Positions 25,701 to 40,236 of a stretch of 64,000 bases of DNA are shown one piece after another. Position 1 is the first letter of the stretch. Each line of letters begins with the position of its first letter. Where the stretch lies: positions 1,262,501-1,326,500 of the forward strand of contig BSQZ01000080.1 of the NCBI GenBank assembly GCA_033239005.1, given 5' to 3'. The position numbers and the translations under genes were made by a program. The notes beneath the pieces were generated by a model. The model had not been told where the DNA came from, ran no database searches, and saw nothing but the letters and a program-made list of their open reading frames with translations. Source of the DNA: Lamellibrachia satsuma (lineage: Eukaryota; Annelida; Polychaeta; Sabellida; Siboglinidae).

Positions 25701-27502
25701 CAATGATATTTAGTATATTGTCTAAAATGATATTTAGTATATTGTCTAAAATGATATTTAGTATATTGTCTACAATGATATTTAGTATATTGTCTACAAT
25801 GATATTTAGTATATTGTCTACAATGATATTTAGTATATTGTCTACAATGATATTTAGTATATTGTCTACAATGATATTTAGTATATTGTCTACAATGATA
25901 TTTAGTATATTGTCCAGGTAATTAATATAATTGTCTACAATGATATTTAGTATATTGTCTACAATGATATTTAGTATATTGTCTACAATGATATTTAGTA
26001 TATTGTCTACAATGATATTTAGTATATTGTCTACAATGATATTTAGTATATTGTCTACAATGATATTTAGTATATTGTCTACAATGATATTTAGTATATT
26101 GTCTACAATGATATTTAGTAGATTGTCTACAATGATATTTAGTATATTGTCTACAATGATATTTAGTAGATTGTCTACAATGATATTTAGTATATTGTCT
26201 ACAATGATATTTAGTATATTGTCTACAATGATATTTAGTATATTGTCTACAATGATATTTAGTATATTGTCTACAATGATATTTAGTATATTGTCTACAA
26301 TGATATTTAGTATATTGTCTACAATGATATTTAGTATATTGTCTACAATGATATTTAGTGTATTGTCTACAATGATATTTAGTGTATTGTCTACAATGAT
26401 ATTTAGTATATTGTCCAGGTAATTAATATAATTGTTTACAATGATATTTAGTATATTGTTTACAATGATATTTAGTATATTGTCCAGGTAATTAATATAA
26501 TGTGTACTTTGCTTTTTTCTTGTATGCCACTCACCTTGGGTGACCTTGAAATTGAGCCTGACTATAAGTGCTGTAAGCAACACAATTACTAAGAGCAACA
26601 TGAGACGGGGATCCTGCAAAGAAAAATTACCAAATGTTTTTCATAAATAGTTTTATTGCATAATAATTCATGAGTATTTATGTCTAAATAAAAAAGGAAA
26701 AAAAGAAATATTTACAATCACAAAGAAAGAACAGACTTCTGGTGCCAATAAGTCGTCCTTAATATTTGTTCAACTGCTAATGATCACCAGTATTTGTATA
26801 ACCACATTTATTCTCATTAGTCTCTACTGTAAAATATTTACTACTAACATAAAAAAATGCTCATGGTCATGTTCCGCTTATAACAAACTGTGGATTCTTC
26901 TCTTTATTAGTTAGCATATTCTCTCTCATAAATGACAGTCCTGGTTGGATTGGATTGTCAGTGAAACCGTTGATTGCCAGTAAACATACTGGTACACACT
27001 ACAAACATACATGTGTGACCACTAACAAAAAACGAGGACTTCTTTGTAGTAGCAAGAACTAGCAAACCAACTAAGACGTTCTGAAGACTTGAGTTAGTGT
27101 AAAATAAAATAACAGAGAAAAACAAAACCCACTCACGCGTAGGTGAAGCTGCAGGTAGTAGCCAATGCAGATGAGTGCGACCATGCCGGTCAACCACTGG
27201 TAGACCTTGAAGCTGAGATTGACCACAGCGAACTCCTTGCAGTGGTCACTGTTGTGGTGGATGATACGCAACAGCACGTTCCCGATCTGCCGTTCTTCTA
27301 CTGACGACACGTGGGTTTGTAGAGACTCTCCGTCCAGTGACAACATATGGTGTATGATTGGTGAAGCTCCATTGCATGTCACATCCCTAGATGGTGGTCC
27401 ACCATTGCATGTGGAACCACTAGTTGGTGGTACACCATTGCATATGGTGCCAGTGGATGATACACTATTGTATGCTACATGGTTTGTCATTGTTCCTGTC
27501 AT
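22711..27502 (-). CDS. PIGH: phosphatidylinositol N-acetylglucosaminyltransferase subunit H (PIG-H), 5 exons, complete
   Basis: Subunit of the ER-membrane GPI-GlcNAc transferase that starts GPI-anchor synthesis by adding GlcNAc to phosphatidylinositol. Exons: 27502-27137 (ATG), 26613-26535, 24328-24201, 23538-23446, 22797-22711 (TGA). Phases agree; 753 bases give 250 residues. Two hydrophobic segments (about 101-118 and 126-142) match the family's membrane hairpin. Then come ESLLVMASVGIQVSRTFALG, IKNVVINEAVTM, HQVLYYLTILLQ, LMPLFQ and WPSLECLQLVYEGIQQVL, collinear with PIG-H. At 250 residues it is longer than the roughly 190-residue vertebrate protein because of an N-terminal extension with three related TCNG/ICNG..PP blocks. 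A tiny upstream ATG (27507, frame ATGGCATGA) overlaps the chosen start and may dampen translation. TTTTTAGTTTCAG at about 27526-27514 could be a splice acceptor for a non-coding first exon. Confidence 0.93.
24350..24990. repeat. about 32-bp minisatellite, degenerate, about 20 copies
   Basis: Units contain TTAAAGGTACAATGACCATT followed by GCCATATCATA or GCCATATCAAAG. It lies in PIGH intron 2, just upstream of the 24328 exon. Confidence 0.9.
25368..26508. repeat. 24-bp minisatellite, about 46 copies
   Basis: Units contain ACAATGATATTTAGTATATT followed by GTCT or GTTT. They are interrupted three times by CCAGGTAATTAATATAAT, around 25524, 25914 and 26416-26490. It lies in PIGH intron 2, immediately beyond the exon 2 donor. 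The unit is a multiple of three and leaves long open frames on both strands. Confidence 0.95.
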
Positions 27503-30300
<2,798 letters not shown>

Positions 30301-30308
30301 GACGGGCC

Positions 30309-30420
30309 GAATCACGTCGATCTCGGCCCACGTCGATCTCGGCCCGTCGATCTCGGCCCACGTCGATCTCGGCCCACGTCGATCTCGGCCCACTTGTTTA
30401 GTTGTTAATAGGGAATTAGG
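30309..30420. repeat. left terminal inverted repeat of the MULE
   Basis: Five iterations of GTCGATCTCGGCCC, the third lacking the AC spacer, then GTTTAGTTGTTAATAGGG. The order (two full, one short, full) is the same as in the right arm. One more isolated motif copy lies at about 30633-30650. Such iterations are plausible transposase-binding sites. Confidence 0.88.
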
Positions 30421-30434
30421 TAGTATGTGTAAAG

Positions 30435-30579
<145 letters not shown>

Positions 30580-30805
30580 AAGAAATAAAATGTTACACGG
30601 TACACGGATGTTTTGTTTACCAGTTTTACTACCACGTCGATCTCGGCCCACCTATTTTGAATGAGGTGAAATTCCGTTCTGCTTCTAGTAAATTAACTCG
30701 CAATTATTTTACAGGCATTTAAAATTGCATTAGAATCAAAACCAGTTTCAACTATGAAAAACAAAATATAGTTACTGCATATAGTTTACTATTTGTGTGT
30801 GGTAA

Positions 30806-31085
30806 GAATGTGTGGAGTCGGTAGAGACATAAAATTAGGCCCTAGTAATCGGCTTGGTGGTCTTGCATTGTTTCCTTGAGCAGATACTTTCGTGTGATTT
30901 ATCTTTGATTTCTGTGTGTTAAGAACGTGTTGAGGCCATAGTAATCGGCTTGGTGCTGTAGCATTGTTCCATTGAGCAGATCCTTTCATGTGATTTGTCT
31001 TTGATTTGTGTGAAGTACGAATGTATGGAGGCCCTAGTATTCGGCTTGCTGCTCTGGCATTGTTTCATTGAGCAAGCCTTTTTTT
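30806..31085. repeat. about 95-bp tandem repeat, 3 diverged copies
   Basis: Each copy holds GGCC.TAGTA.TCGGCTTG followed by GCATTGTT.C.TTGAGCA and usually GTGTGATTT.TCTTTGATTT. They lie in the left non-coding part of the MULE. A related single copy occurs outside the element near 28670-28765. Confidence 0.75.
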
Positions 31086-32094
31086 GAATAATGACAGCCA
31101 TTATATGTACTACTTGTTTATTGCTCCCACGCTAGAATTAAAACCTGACTTTGTGTATATAAATATAAGCAAAAGTTAAATATTTTACACCCAGAGACTG
31201 GAACCATAATACTAATGTTTTGAACAAGTTTCATGTAATACCAAAAAAGATCTTATAGGTAATTTTTAGTTAGCAATAACATTTACGTTACTTAAAACAA
31301 AGACTATACAGTTTACTTTAACATAATAAAGTTAAAGTAATTCGAGAAATTAATTATCGGTAAAACTTGATGTTTAATTAATGCGGCCAGCGCGCGTAAA
31401 ATAAGTTAATGAGATGAGCGATCACATGGTTTTGTGACGACACTGGTGACATGGATTTACGTTTAAATCCAAAAATGTCTGTGATTTCTCAAGTCTCAAG
31501 TGGCCGGATTAGCATGTTGTAGGCTGTTTGTTTAACTTCGGGTTTACATGGGCCAAGAGTTCGTTTAATCATGCCTAAACATTTCGAAGATTTCTATGCA
31601 ATGCTTCACTGTTGTTTCACTCGTGTTACTACGGCGAGTGGTGGCGATGTAAATTTTCCAGAATAAAAAAGTAAAATGTCAAGATATCGAACCGAATTCG
31701 GCCAATGTTATTCCGGATTGGTGACACGGAAGATCATCTCAGTTCTAACTAGTAATGGATTAGCATTCGTTTTATTGGTTTGTTATTCCTGTACTTGTCA
31801 TCAAAGGGATGCTACAATAACTAGATCCTGCCTAAGTGCAATACTGTGTCTGTTTCGTATAGTGAGCAAGTGTGAATTACACACCATTCTTCACATTCAA
31901 AATGAGCTGACGAAAAACATTGTATAGATCAAAGACCATATGCAGGTGGCTCCGTTTTATTCACAATACAATAATCGCTTATCACTTTCACTGTTCTATA
32001 TCTGATTTAATTGAGGACACAATCGGTACACAATCGCAGAGCTCACTGTGCCGTTGTGCTCTGAATCGAAGTGTGGTGCATTAATTAGATGTAT

Positions 32095-32215
32095 ACCTAG
32101 CAGCCAATCAGGTCATAGTGTCGAATGTTGTGTTTCAATTGGATGCATACCTTGCAGCCAATCAGGGCATGATGAGGGTGTCATACGTCAATAAATAGTG
32201 CGTTACCTTAGTAGT
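32095..32215 (+). promoter_or_regulatory. transposase promoter with duplicated CCAAT boxes
   Basis: Two CAGCCAATCAGG words (about 32099-32110 and 32155-32166) sit in a roughly 55-bp direct repeat that also contains ATGYATACC. An AT-rich CAATAAATAG follows near 32190, about 50 bases before the transposase ATG at 32240. Spacing fits a CCAAT/TATA-type promoter; this is inferred. Confidence 0.55.
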
Positions 32216-32239
32216 AAGAGTATCCACAATTCAGTAGCA

Positions 32240-34304
32240 ATGCCGCCTTTACATCCTTGCTTAGAATGCCAAAGAAGAGTACAGAGAAATTCGAAAGCCG
32301 TGCAATGCGATTCCTGCGATAAATGGTGCCACATAAGATGTGGTACCGCAATAGACGCCACAACATACCAGCTGATGGTTGAAGGTAATGCTGAGTGAAT
32401 AGCGTTGCCTGTTGCTTTATAAAAACTGTGCATTTTTGAAAATAATTATTAGAACAGTAACATTGTAATTACTCTACTCATTTGCGTAGCGTCCATCCAT
32501 CTGTTGAAAACTGATATTTATCGCAAGCACTGAATATTGGTTAACCATTTTCAACGATTTTACCGAGTACACATACACGCACGCACACGCATGCACACAA
32601 ACTTATACAGAAATAGTTTTTATTTCAGGTACCGTTCAACATCACTGGCGATGTCAACCGTGCAAAGCAGTGTCGCCCGAGATTTCGTCCACGCTGGTTG
32701 AAGCTCCGTCCTCGCCGACTGAACGCTCTTCAACGCCACCACTCAGATCGCCAACTCCGCCATTCAACATTACGTACACCGTGCCATTCGCCACTCCACC
32801 ACCAGGGGATCATTCCGCCGCGTCCACACCAACGGACGACAATTACCCTGCACCACGGAGACCCGACGATCTGTATGAGTCGTCAATCGCCGACCCTGAC
32901 CCACAGGACGTAACTGCCGTGACACACGTTGACACGTATCATATCGTTAAAGAAACTTCAATTAGAGGGATGAACAAGTTATTCGATTCCGTTGGCTACT
33001 CGTACACCGTAAAACGGCGCAACGGACACTGCACCACCTGGCGGTGTTCCCTGAGGTCTAAAACTGTGAACTGTCCAGCCACTGTTCGCCAGGAAGAGGG
33101 TGTGTTTTTGCCTGGACCCAGGGAACACATCCACCAACCGAATCTCGGTGCTGCCATTGTCGCATCGATTACGCACGAATGCAAGAGCAAAGCTGACGCA
33201 CATCCATTCAAGTCAGCTGGGGAGATTGTTGGCGGAATGATCGCGGAATTCGTTCCAGACAACGAACCATGCCCTGCCCTGCCCAGCATCACCCGATTGG
33301 CGGCCAACACCAACTACCACCGTCGTCGGAATCGTCCGCAGCACCCTCAGGACCTAGATTTCCAACTAAATATGGACCATATTCCCGAAAATTTTCTTCG
33401 CCGGGACATTCGCGTTGAAGGGGCTCGCCACCTTCTCTTTGCCTCCGACGCCCAACTCGACCTGATGTCAAACGCCAAGACTTGGTACGTCGACGCCACG
33501 TTCCACGTCATGCGACAGCCGTTCTACCAGTTGTTTACGGTTAACGCTTTTGTTCGACACGAAGGCTGCACGAAACAACTGCCACTGGTAATGTGCATGA
33601 TGTCTCGACGTAGAAAGACCGACTACATAGCTGTCTTTCGTCAACTGTGTGCAATGCTTCCCCGTCGCCGGGTCGAGCGCATAGTGCTTGATTTTGAAGA
33701 TGCCACGTGGCGCGTAGCACGCATCGTCTTCCCAGGTGTGGAATTGAAGGGCTGTGCCTTCCACTTCACACAGGCCATATGGCGACATATTCAAGAGTGC
33801 GGCCTCCAAGCAGCATACACCACAGACGACGGCACCTTCAAGTATCTCCGCAAGATTATGGCACTCTGCTTCATCCCAGCACAACACATCGCCCCCATCT
33901 TCCGACGATTGCAACGAGAAGCCACAACAGACGCACTGACACCACTTCTACAATATATGAACCGCACGTGGATCATGAGCGACATCTGGCCACCAGCTGC
34001 CTGGAGTGTCTACTACCAGTCAGTGCGCACAAACAACGACATCGAGGGTTGGCACAACCGATTAAACTCCAGGGGTCGTGCCCAGATGAATGTATACATG
34101 TTGGTGTCGCTGCTACACGACGAATCCTGCATGATCCCGATACAAGTGCGTCTTGTGTCGGAGGGGAAGTTGCAGCGGTATCAGAAAAGACATTCGCGAA
34201 TCTCCAACGTAAGATCTTTGCATACTGGGAGGAATATGAGAATGGCGACCGCTCTGCTCTGCAACTTCTGCGAGCCTGTTCGCGACTGCACGGACCAACG
34301 GTGA
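32240..34304 (+). CDS. MULE transposase with N-terminal PHD finger and FLYWCH-like domain
   Basis: DDE-type transposase of the Mutator superfamily. Exons 32240-32384 and 32629-34304 (GT/AG, 244-base intron) give about 606 residues. Splicing completes a C4HC3 PHD finger: C7-x2-C10, C23-x2-C26, H31-x2-C34, then W55 and C57-x2-C60 across the junction. A Pro/Ser/Thr-rich linker follows, then a FLYWCH-like segment (GYSYTVKRRNG, TTWRCSLR, NCPATV, HIHQPN). The MULE core has WYVDATFHVM (Asp about 337), IVLDFEDATW (Asp about 403), the GCAFHFTQAIWRHIQ metal motif and TNNDIEGWHNRLN (Glu about 521), so the DDE triad is present. Near 34150-34195 homology-like sequence moves to another frame: FANLQRKIFAYWEEYENGD and QLLRACSRLHGP are readable in the frame ending at 34312. 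The C-terminus therefore looks frameshifted. No SWIM finger was seen. Confidence 0.88.
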
Positions 34305-34951
34305 AAACATAGTCATCCCTCAGACTGAACTGTCGGAACGTAAACCGAACTTTACATGGGTTATATTTTATTTGATGATATGACGTAATGCTAATTTGGC
34401 AGTGTTTGACAGCATATTATAATTTGCTCCGCGCCTTTTATTGTAGCGGTATTATTATAGTATATACCAGTTATACATATTTTCAATAATGCTGCTAAAA
34501 TATTGAAAGCATTGTAGCGGTCTTTTTCATAGGGTGTTGGTAATATAGTCTTTAAAATTATTGTGAGTACCAGAGTAGCCTTTCTATAGCAGTTCTGGTA
34601 AAGGAAATATATTACATTGGTCAGCATTTTATAATTTGGTGTAATATGTTGAATGGATGTCCAACTGAGATTTTGTAATGTTTTTATGTATAATAAATCA
34701 ATTTGTATTATTACATTGTGATTATTGCATTCTCCGCAAGTAAACATTACTCTTGAGTGCCGAATAAACGTCCCTATACGCGTATTTACTTGATGAAAAA
34801 TGCCACCCTATACGCATCTTATTTGGCACTATACTATTATTAAATTGTAACATTTGTGCCAGCCTATATTCTTATTATGCAGATACGGGCTTGCGCGTTC
34901 AATTCAATAAAATTTTAATGTCCATTTAAAAATAGAATATTTCCCGGTTTT

Positions 34952-34987
34952 CCGCAGATATAAAATATGTGGTTACTATATCTGCGG
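34952..34987. repeat. hairpin with 11-bp perfect arms
   Basis: CCGCAGATATA (34952-34962) pairs with TATATCTGCGG (34977-34987) across a 14-base loop, in the right subterminal region of the MULE. It is a possible cruciform or transcript-end structure. Confidence 0.7.
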
Positions 34988-35046
34988 CACAACGGCACAA
35001 TTTATTTACACATATACATATTTCTGTACACATATATACCCAACAC

Positions 35047-35147
35047 AACTACCCAATTCCCTATTAACAACTAAACAGTTGGGCCGAGATCGACGTGGGC
35101 CGAGATCGACGGGCCGAGATCGACGTGGGCCGAGATCGACGGGTTCC
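35047..35147. repeat. right terminal inverted repeat of the MULE
   Basis: Four inverted iterations of GGGCCGAGATCGACGT, preceded by CCCTATTAACAACTAAAC. It mirrors the left arm at 30309-30420. Confidence 0.88.
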
Positions 35148-35324
35148 GACGGGCCATTCGAGTCAGTGAACCGGATAGCTAATTGGTCAGAAAAACTAGC
35201 GACGAGGTGGAACTAATTGTCCAATCATCTTCACCACAACGTTACTATTTGACGTTGCCATGTGACACGTACAAAACGCCCTGACAACGTTATTACTCAG
35301 CATAATATTACTAGGGTTTAGGAC

Positions 35325-36499
35325 AAGTATGTCTACATCAATGGCTTTGTTAGAACTGAAAACATTACCACTACCTTGGACCCCAAAAAATGCACTATTG
35401 GTGTTTTTATTGATTTTAAAAAAGCTTTTTTTATACAACTGATCATCATTTATTACTCAAAAAAATTAGAATCTTATGGAATTAGAGGAATGGCCAATGG
35501 CAATGCGTGGCTAAAACGTTACTTGCATAATACATGTTAGCATTGTCACTGAGGATAACAATTCGGATTTATTAAATGTGATATGTGGGATACCGCAAGG
35601 TTCTATTCTGGGCCCAAAACTATTTATACTATATATAAATGATCTTTGTAATATTTCTACATTACTAAAATTCATTCGCTGATGATACTAATAAATTTTA
35701 CTCTGGGAAAGATCCAACCCAGCTCAGCAAATTGATCAATACTGAACTACGAAAGTTACATATCTGGTTTTCAGTAAATAGATTATCCTTAAATGTAGCT
35801 AATTAAGACAAACTATGTTGTTTGGCAGCTATTGTAAAAAAAACAAATATTGAAATAAAAGTCGACAATACAACTTTAGATAGAGTATATATTACTAAGT
35901 GTTTAGGAATTGTAATAGATGATAAGCTGAATTGGAAGGAACATATAGGTATGATCAAATCTAAATTATAAAAAAATTGTTGCAGTTATATATATATAGG
36001 GCGAAATACTTACTAGACAAAAATTCGCTTTTTATACTATATTGTTCACTATTTCTCCCGTATATATCATACTGCTGCAAAGTATGGGGCAATATGTATA
36101 AAACATATATTAATGGTGTATATATATTACAAAAAAAGGTAATCAGACTCATTTGTAATGAGAATTCATTGTCATTCTAATAAACTATTTTGTGATTTAG
36201 GCATTCTTAAGCTCTTTGATCTAATAAATTAAGAATTTCTAGGATAATGTTTAAAACCAACAATGAACTGTTGCCTGGTAACCTTCAATGTAAAATATAC
36301 CATGTTGCATGTAATACGCCAAAGTAATAAATTAAAACATGTGTATGCACAAACAACTTTAAAAGCTAAGTGTACATCTGTGTATGGTGTTAAACTCTGG
36401 AATTCTTTAGATGAGTCAATAAGAAGTTCAGTTACTATCCATCAAAATGGCGACCATGCACTAAAACAACACTTTATAAAAAAAACAGACAACAATTAA
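35325..36499 (+). pseudogene. decayed LINE reverse transcriptase (3' two-thirds)
   Basis: Readable in shifting frames: TIGVFIDFKKAF, KKLESYGIRGMANGNAWLKR, GIPQGSILGPKLFILYINDL (RT domain 4), ADDTNKFYSG (ADD box), CLGIVIDDKLNWKEHI, LLYCSLFLPYISYCCKVWGN and LWNSLDESIRSS. Several stops and frameshifts interrupt it. Order and motifs are those of a non-LTR retrotransposon RT, different from the two other LINE families here. It starts just right of the MULE end. Confidence 0.88.
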
Positions 36500-36714
36500 G
36501 TGGAGGAGGGTTTCCCGCATTTCATAAGCATCTACCCGCTTTCCCATGAGCAGTTGTCGACACACATGACGTTGTCACATAATGTTGCAGAAATACATTG
36601 CCGCAACGTTGTTACAAAAATACAACGTTATTTGTGGCATGAACAAACCACGACTTTCCATTTCCAACAACGTCAACGTCAAATTTGTTCCCTTGAAAAA
36701 ACAAGGAAAACTGT

Positions 36715-37490
36715 CTAGAAAGAAACATTTGTCAAAAAAGCTATTAGAAAAATAGTGTTTAAGCAAACTATGTGCGTACCAGAAAGGATGAAGACTACAA
36801 ATTACAAAGGCACTTAACCTAGCTACAACTGAAATTAGAAAATCTAAAAGAACCTTTGAAAAAAAATTGGCAGGCAATATAAAAAATGACAGCAAGAGTT
36901 TCTATGCTTATGTACGGAGTAAACAGAAAGTTCGAGATAATTTCAGACGGGTTTCAAATGGCAGAGGTTCTGAATGAGTATTTCAGCTCAGTTTTTACCA
37001 CAGAAGATATCAGCTCGCTTCCAGTTCCATTTACTAAATTTGAGGGCAATAAATCAGAACATTTAAGGCAATTATTTGTAACTCCTGAAATGATAGCAAA
37101 GAAAATTAAGAAGATGAAACATAATAAATCACCTGGAGTTGATGGGATACCACCAAAACTGCTTAAGGAAATTGTTGAGCAAATTAGTACACCACTTGCA
37201 AAATTGTTTAACTTGTCACTAGAAGAAGGAATAGTTCCTTCAGAATGGAAAGAAGCAAATATTACGCCACTATTTAAGAAGGGATCGAGGAACAAGCTAG
37301 AGAATTACAGACCAGTGAGTTTAACATCAGTTGTATGTAAATTACTCGAAACATTAATTAGAGACCACATGGTGGAATTCCTTGTGAAACATAAATTAAT
37401 AAATACATCTCAACATGGGTTCATAAAAGCAAGGTCATGTCTAACCAATCTCTTATGTTTTTTGTTTGCCTTAAAACCCATCCTCAATTG
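36715..37490 (+). pseudogene. LINE RT fragment (CR1/Jockey-like, family of 47350-50820)
   Basis: An open frame from 36886 reads [71 protein letters not shown] and QHGFIKARSCLTNLL. The copy ends abruptly before the catalytic domain. Upstream DNA (36719-36775) matches 49073-49130 in the other copy nearly base for base, so this is one family. It is both 5' and 3' truncated. Confidence 0.9.
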
Positions 37491-38160
37491 ATTTGCCAAA
37501 AATATTTAGCAAATATTACAAGTCATAATACATATTTCATTAGTGAAAACTGTGAAAAAAATTCCGTCCCCTTATGTCGCGTCTGTCACACCCAATTTAC
37601 CCAGAAAAGAGGGAGAAAAAAATATGCTATACAGCTTGAACCATTTGCAATTCATATATACAAAATCATTAATCAGTGAGTTGGTGTTATGAAGTAGCAA
37701 AGGATTTATCAATTCCGTCCCTCAAAATGTCTCTCACACTGCGACAATAGTACCAGAATGATACATTTTCTGTATTAAATTAATTTTATTTGTAGTTATA
37801 TATAGTTATATAAATGGCATATATTGAGATGTTTTGGTATAAAAAATATTCTAATTAATAATAATACGTACTAGGCCAGGACACTTACAAATGGTAAAAT
37901 TGGATTGTTGCAGATGAGACGCTTTCTGAGCACGATGATGTCACCTGTGAGTAAACTAAACTGTTATAAACCATCTTTTTCTTGGTTGAAATTACACTTA
38001 AAAACAAAGTAAAACTACATGAGCCATGTGATGTTACATGTTATTAACTAGATACTCACAAACAGATGCCTACTTTTGGAAAATTTCCATCAAACACCAT
38101 CATTTTGCCAACAATTGGCTGGTAATCTACTCATAGTTGGCTGAAGTGTAGGGCCTACAT
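37491..38160. other. AT-rich spacer
   Basis: The open frame 37437-37679 runs out of the LINE fragment and contains LCRVCHTQFTQKRGRKKYA, which I do not recognise. Nothing else supported. Confidence 0.4.
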
Positions 38161-38903
38161 GGTTTTAGAGTTATATTTTCATGCAGATGGCACCACGGAC
38201 TAGGCTAATTTTGCTGATTGGCAAAAAGAACAGCTGAGAAAGCTGAAAGAGAAACTTCCAGAAAATGAAGTTATCATGATTGCAGACTTTTCTGAGAATT
38301 GTTCTGTTGTATTGCCAGTGGAAGCCACAGCTGCCCACTTTGCAAGTACACAGTCTACACTGTACCCAGTTATGGTTTACAGGAGGACGGCTGATGGTGT
38401 CATTCAAGATGGCTTCTATGTCATAATCTTCGTCATGATTACCATGCAAGTTCATGCATTCCACCACAGAGAATATTGAAACTGAAGCTGAGAAGTACTA
38501 CGCAGTAGATTACATAGACATATTCTACATTGGCAGAGTTCTTGGGCCAACTGAAGATGGAAGATGAAATTCTTCCACTTGGTGATTATAGCATAAATTT
38601 AATTTGCTGTTTTCAGTAACGTATCAGGCAACTTTGAAAACATATTTAGTGAGCCTGGAAATAACTGTTAATGATAACACAATTAGTAGACCTCTTTCAT
38701 CAATGCAGAAGTTAGAACTTATGTTTTGAATATTGGAAACCCTGAACATTGATACAGCAAATTACCTATCAAATGAAGAAAAAATTATCAAAATCATAGT
38801 CACATTCTTTTAATTCATTTATTTTTTTTCACCTCACAACAAATGAGGAGACTGTGTGGCCCAGAAAGGATGACACTGTTGACATCCACTCATTTGCTAT
38901 TTT
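38160..38903 (+). pseudogene. unrecognised decayed coding sequence
   Basis: The plus strand is readable as ANFADWQKEQLRKLKEKLPE, VIMIADFSENCSVVLPVEAT and TAAHFASTQSTLYPVMVYRR. After a break it reads YYAVDYIDIFYIGRVLGPTE, then NEETVWPRKDDTVDIHSFAI. The composition and internal coherence look like old protein-coding DNA, perhaps from a transposon-related protein, but I cannot name the family. Stops and a frame change show decay. The last block runs straight into the 43-bp minisatellite. Confidence 0.5.
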
Positions 38904-39203
38904 CTTTGGTCCGCTAGACCTCATCGGAGTGGACCCCCTAGTAGTTCTTTGGTCCGCTAGACCTCATCGGAGTGGACTCCCTAGTAGTTCTTTGGTCCGC
39001 TAGACCTCATCAGAGTGGACCCCCTAGTAGTTCTTTGGTCCGCTAGACTTCATCGGAGTGGACCCCCTAGTAGTTCTTTGGTCCGCTAGACCTCATCGCA
39101 GTGGACCCCCTAGTAGTTCTTTGGTCCGCTAGACCTCATCGGAGTGGACTCCCTAGTAGTTCTTTGGTCCGCTAGACCTCATCGGAGTGGATCCCTAGTA
39201 GTT
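38903..39203. repeat. 43-bp minisatellite, 7 copies
   Basis: Units begin TTCTTTGGTCCGCTAGACCT and end with GTGGACCCCCTAGTAG. The first copy is continuous with the decayed ORF to its left (frame FFGPLDLIGVDPLVV), so the repeat grew out of former coding sequence. Confidence 0.93.
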
Positions 39204-40065
39204 CCAGCTCTTAAGATGATCAAGTTAGCATTTAAAAGTATAAAATGAAATACTGGAGCATCACCACAAACATGACAGGTCCTAACATTGTGATAGATTA
39301 AGCTTTGTGTAAATCACGTTTGGTAATACAAATTTACACGTAGTCAGATTTCCAGGTATTACTATGTTAAAGTAATTTTCGTCATAATATTTTGTGAAAA
39401 AAAAATTATTTTAATCATGTAAACCAACAGCCCAACCAAGTAGAGACAATTTAAAAATAAAGATTCATTTTATTTATTGTCACAATTAGTGTCACCTGAG
39501 GTCAGGAAGCACTCAACACTCCTGGTTGAGAGTAAAGAACTACCCAGGGTATGTTGAGTAGGACCGACGGTTATTTGACATAGGTGAATCAAATCCACAA
39601 GGAAGTTCGGTCACAGGTGTGAGCGATGCAGTCGGAACTGAAACACGGGCTCAACGCTTTGTCATCAAGCATGACACTGGAGCGTGAACTGTAAGGAGTG
39701 TGAACAGTGGACAGTTGAAAGTGTTAAGGAACCCCTGATTCCACACACCAGGAAGAATAGGGCCAAACCATCTTTCTACTGTACCTCATCTACAGTTGAT
39801 GTTGGAGCGTTCTGCGATGTCTTTCTGCAACCAACATATTCTCATGATTCTTTTGAGACACCTTCCTTCAAAACCTGACTTGGCTGTACGCCATACATGA
39901 ACTACCAAACAAACAAACTGGTTTAAGAAAATCAGGACAGGACTCACATAGCAAATGGAAGATGGATCATGGGTAAATCTCGAGAATATCAAATGAATCT
40001 GTTGTGTTTTATTGATTGGGGTGGTTGCAGTTTTCAAAGTAAACAAAACCGTACAGCATTGCGTA
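39204..40065. other. spacer, no gene recognised
   Basis: Short frames only (39684-39878 plus, 39786-40088 minus), without recognisable motifs. Confidence 0.4.
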
Positions 40066-40236
40066 TTGGTGGGTGGTGGTTTGGTCATTGGTGGGTGGTG
40101 GTTTGGTCATTGGTGGGTAGTGGTTTGGTCATTGGTGGGTGGTGGTTTGGTCATTGGTGGGTGGTGGTTTGGTCATTGGTGGGTGGTGGTTTGGTCATTG
40201 GTGGGTGGTGGTTTGGTCATTGGTGGGTGGTGGTTT
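40066..40236. repeat. 22-bp minisatellite, about 7.5 copies
   Basis: GT-rich units containing GTGGTTTGGTCATTGGTGGG, directly abutting the 32-bp array. The tryptophan/glycine-rich frames over it are artefacts. Confidence 0.95.

Noticed and set aside
25531..26619. 362-residue open frame on the minus strand
   Set aside because: Only its first 26 or so codons are real coding sequence (PIGH exon 2); the rest is intronic 24-bp minisatellite.
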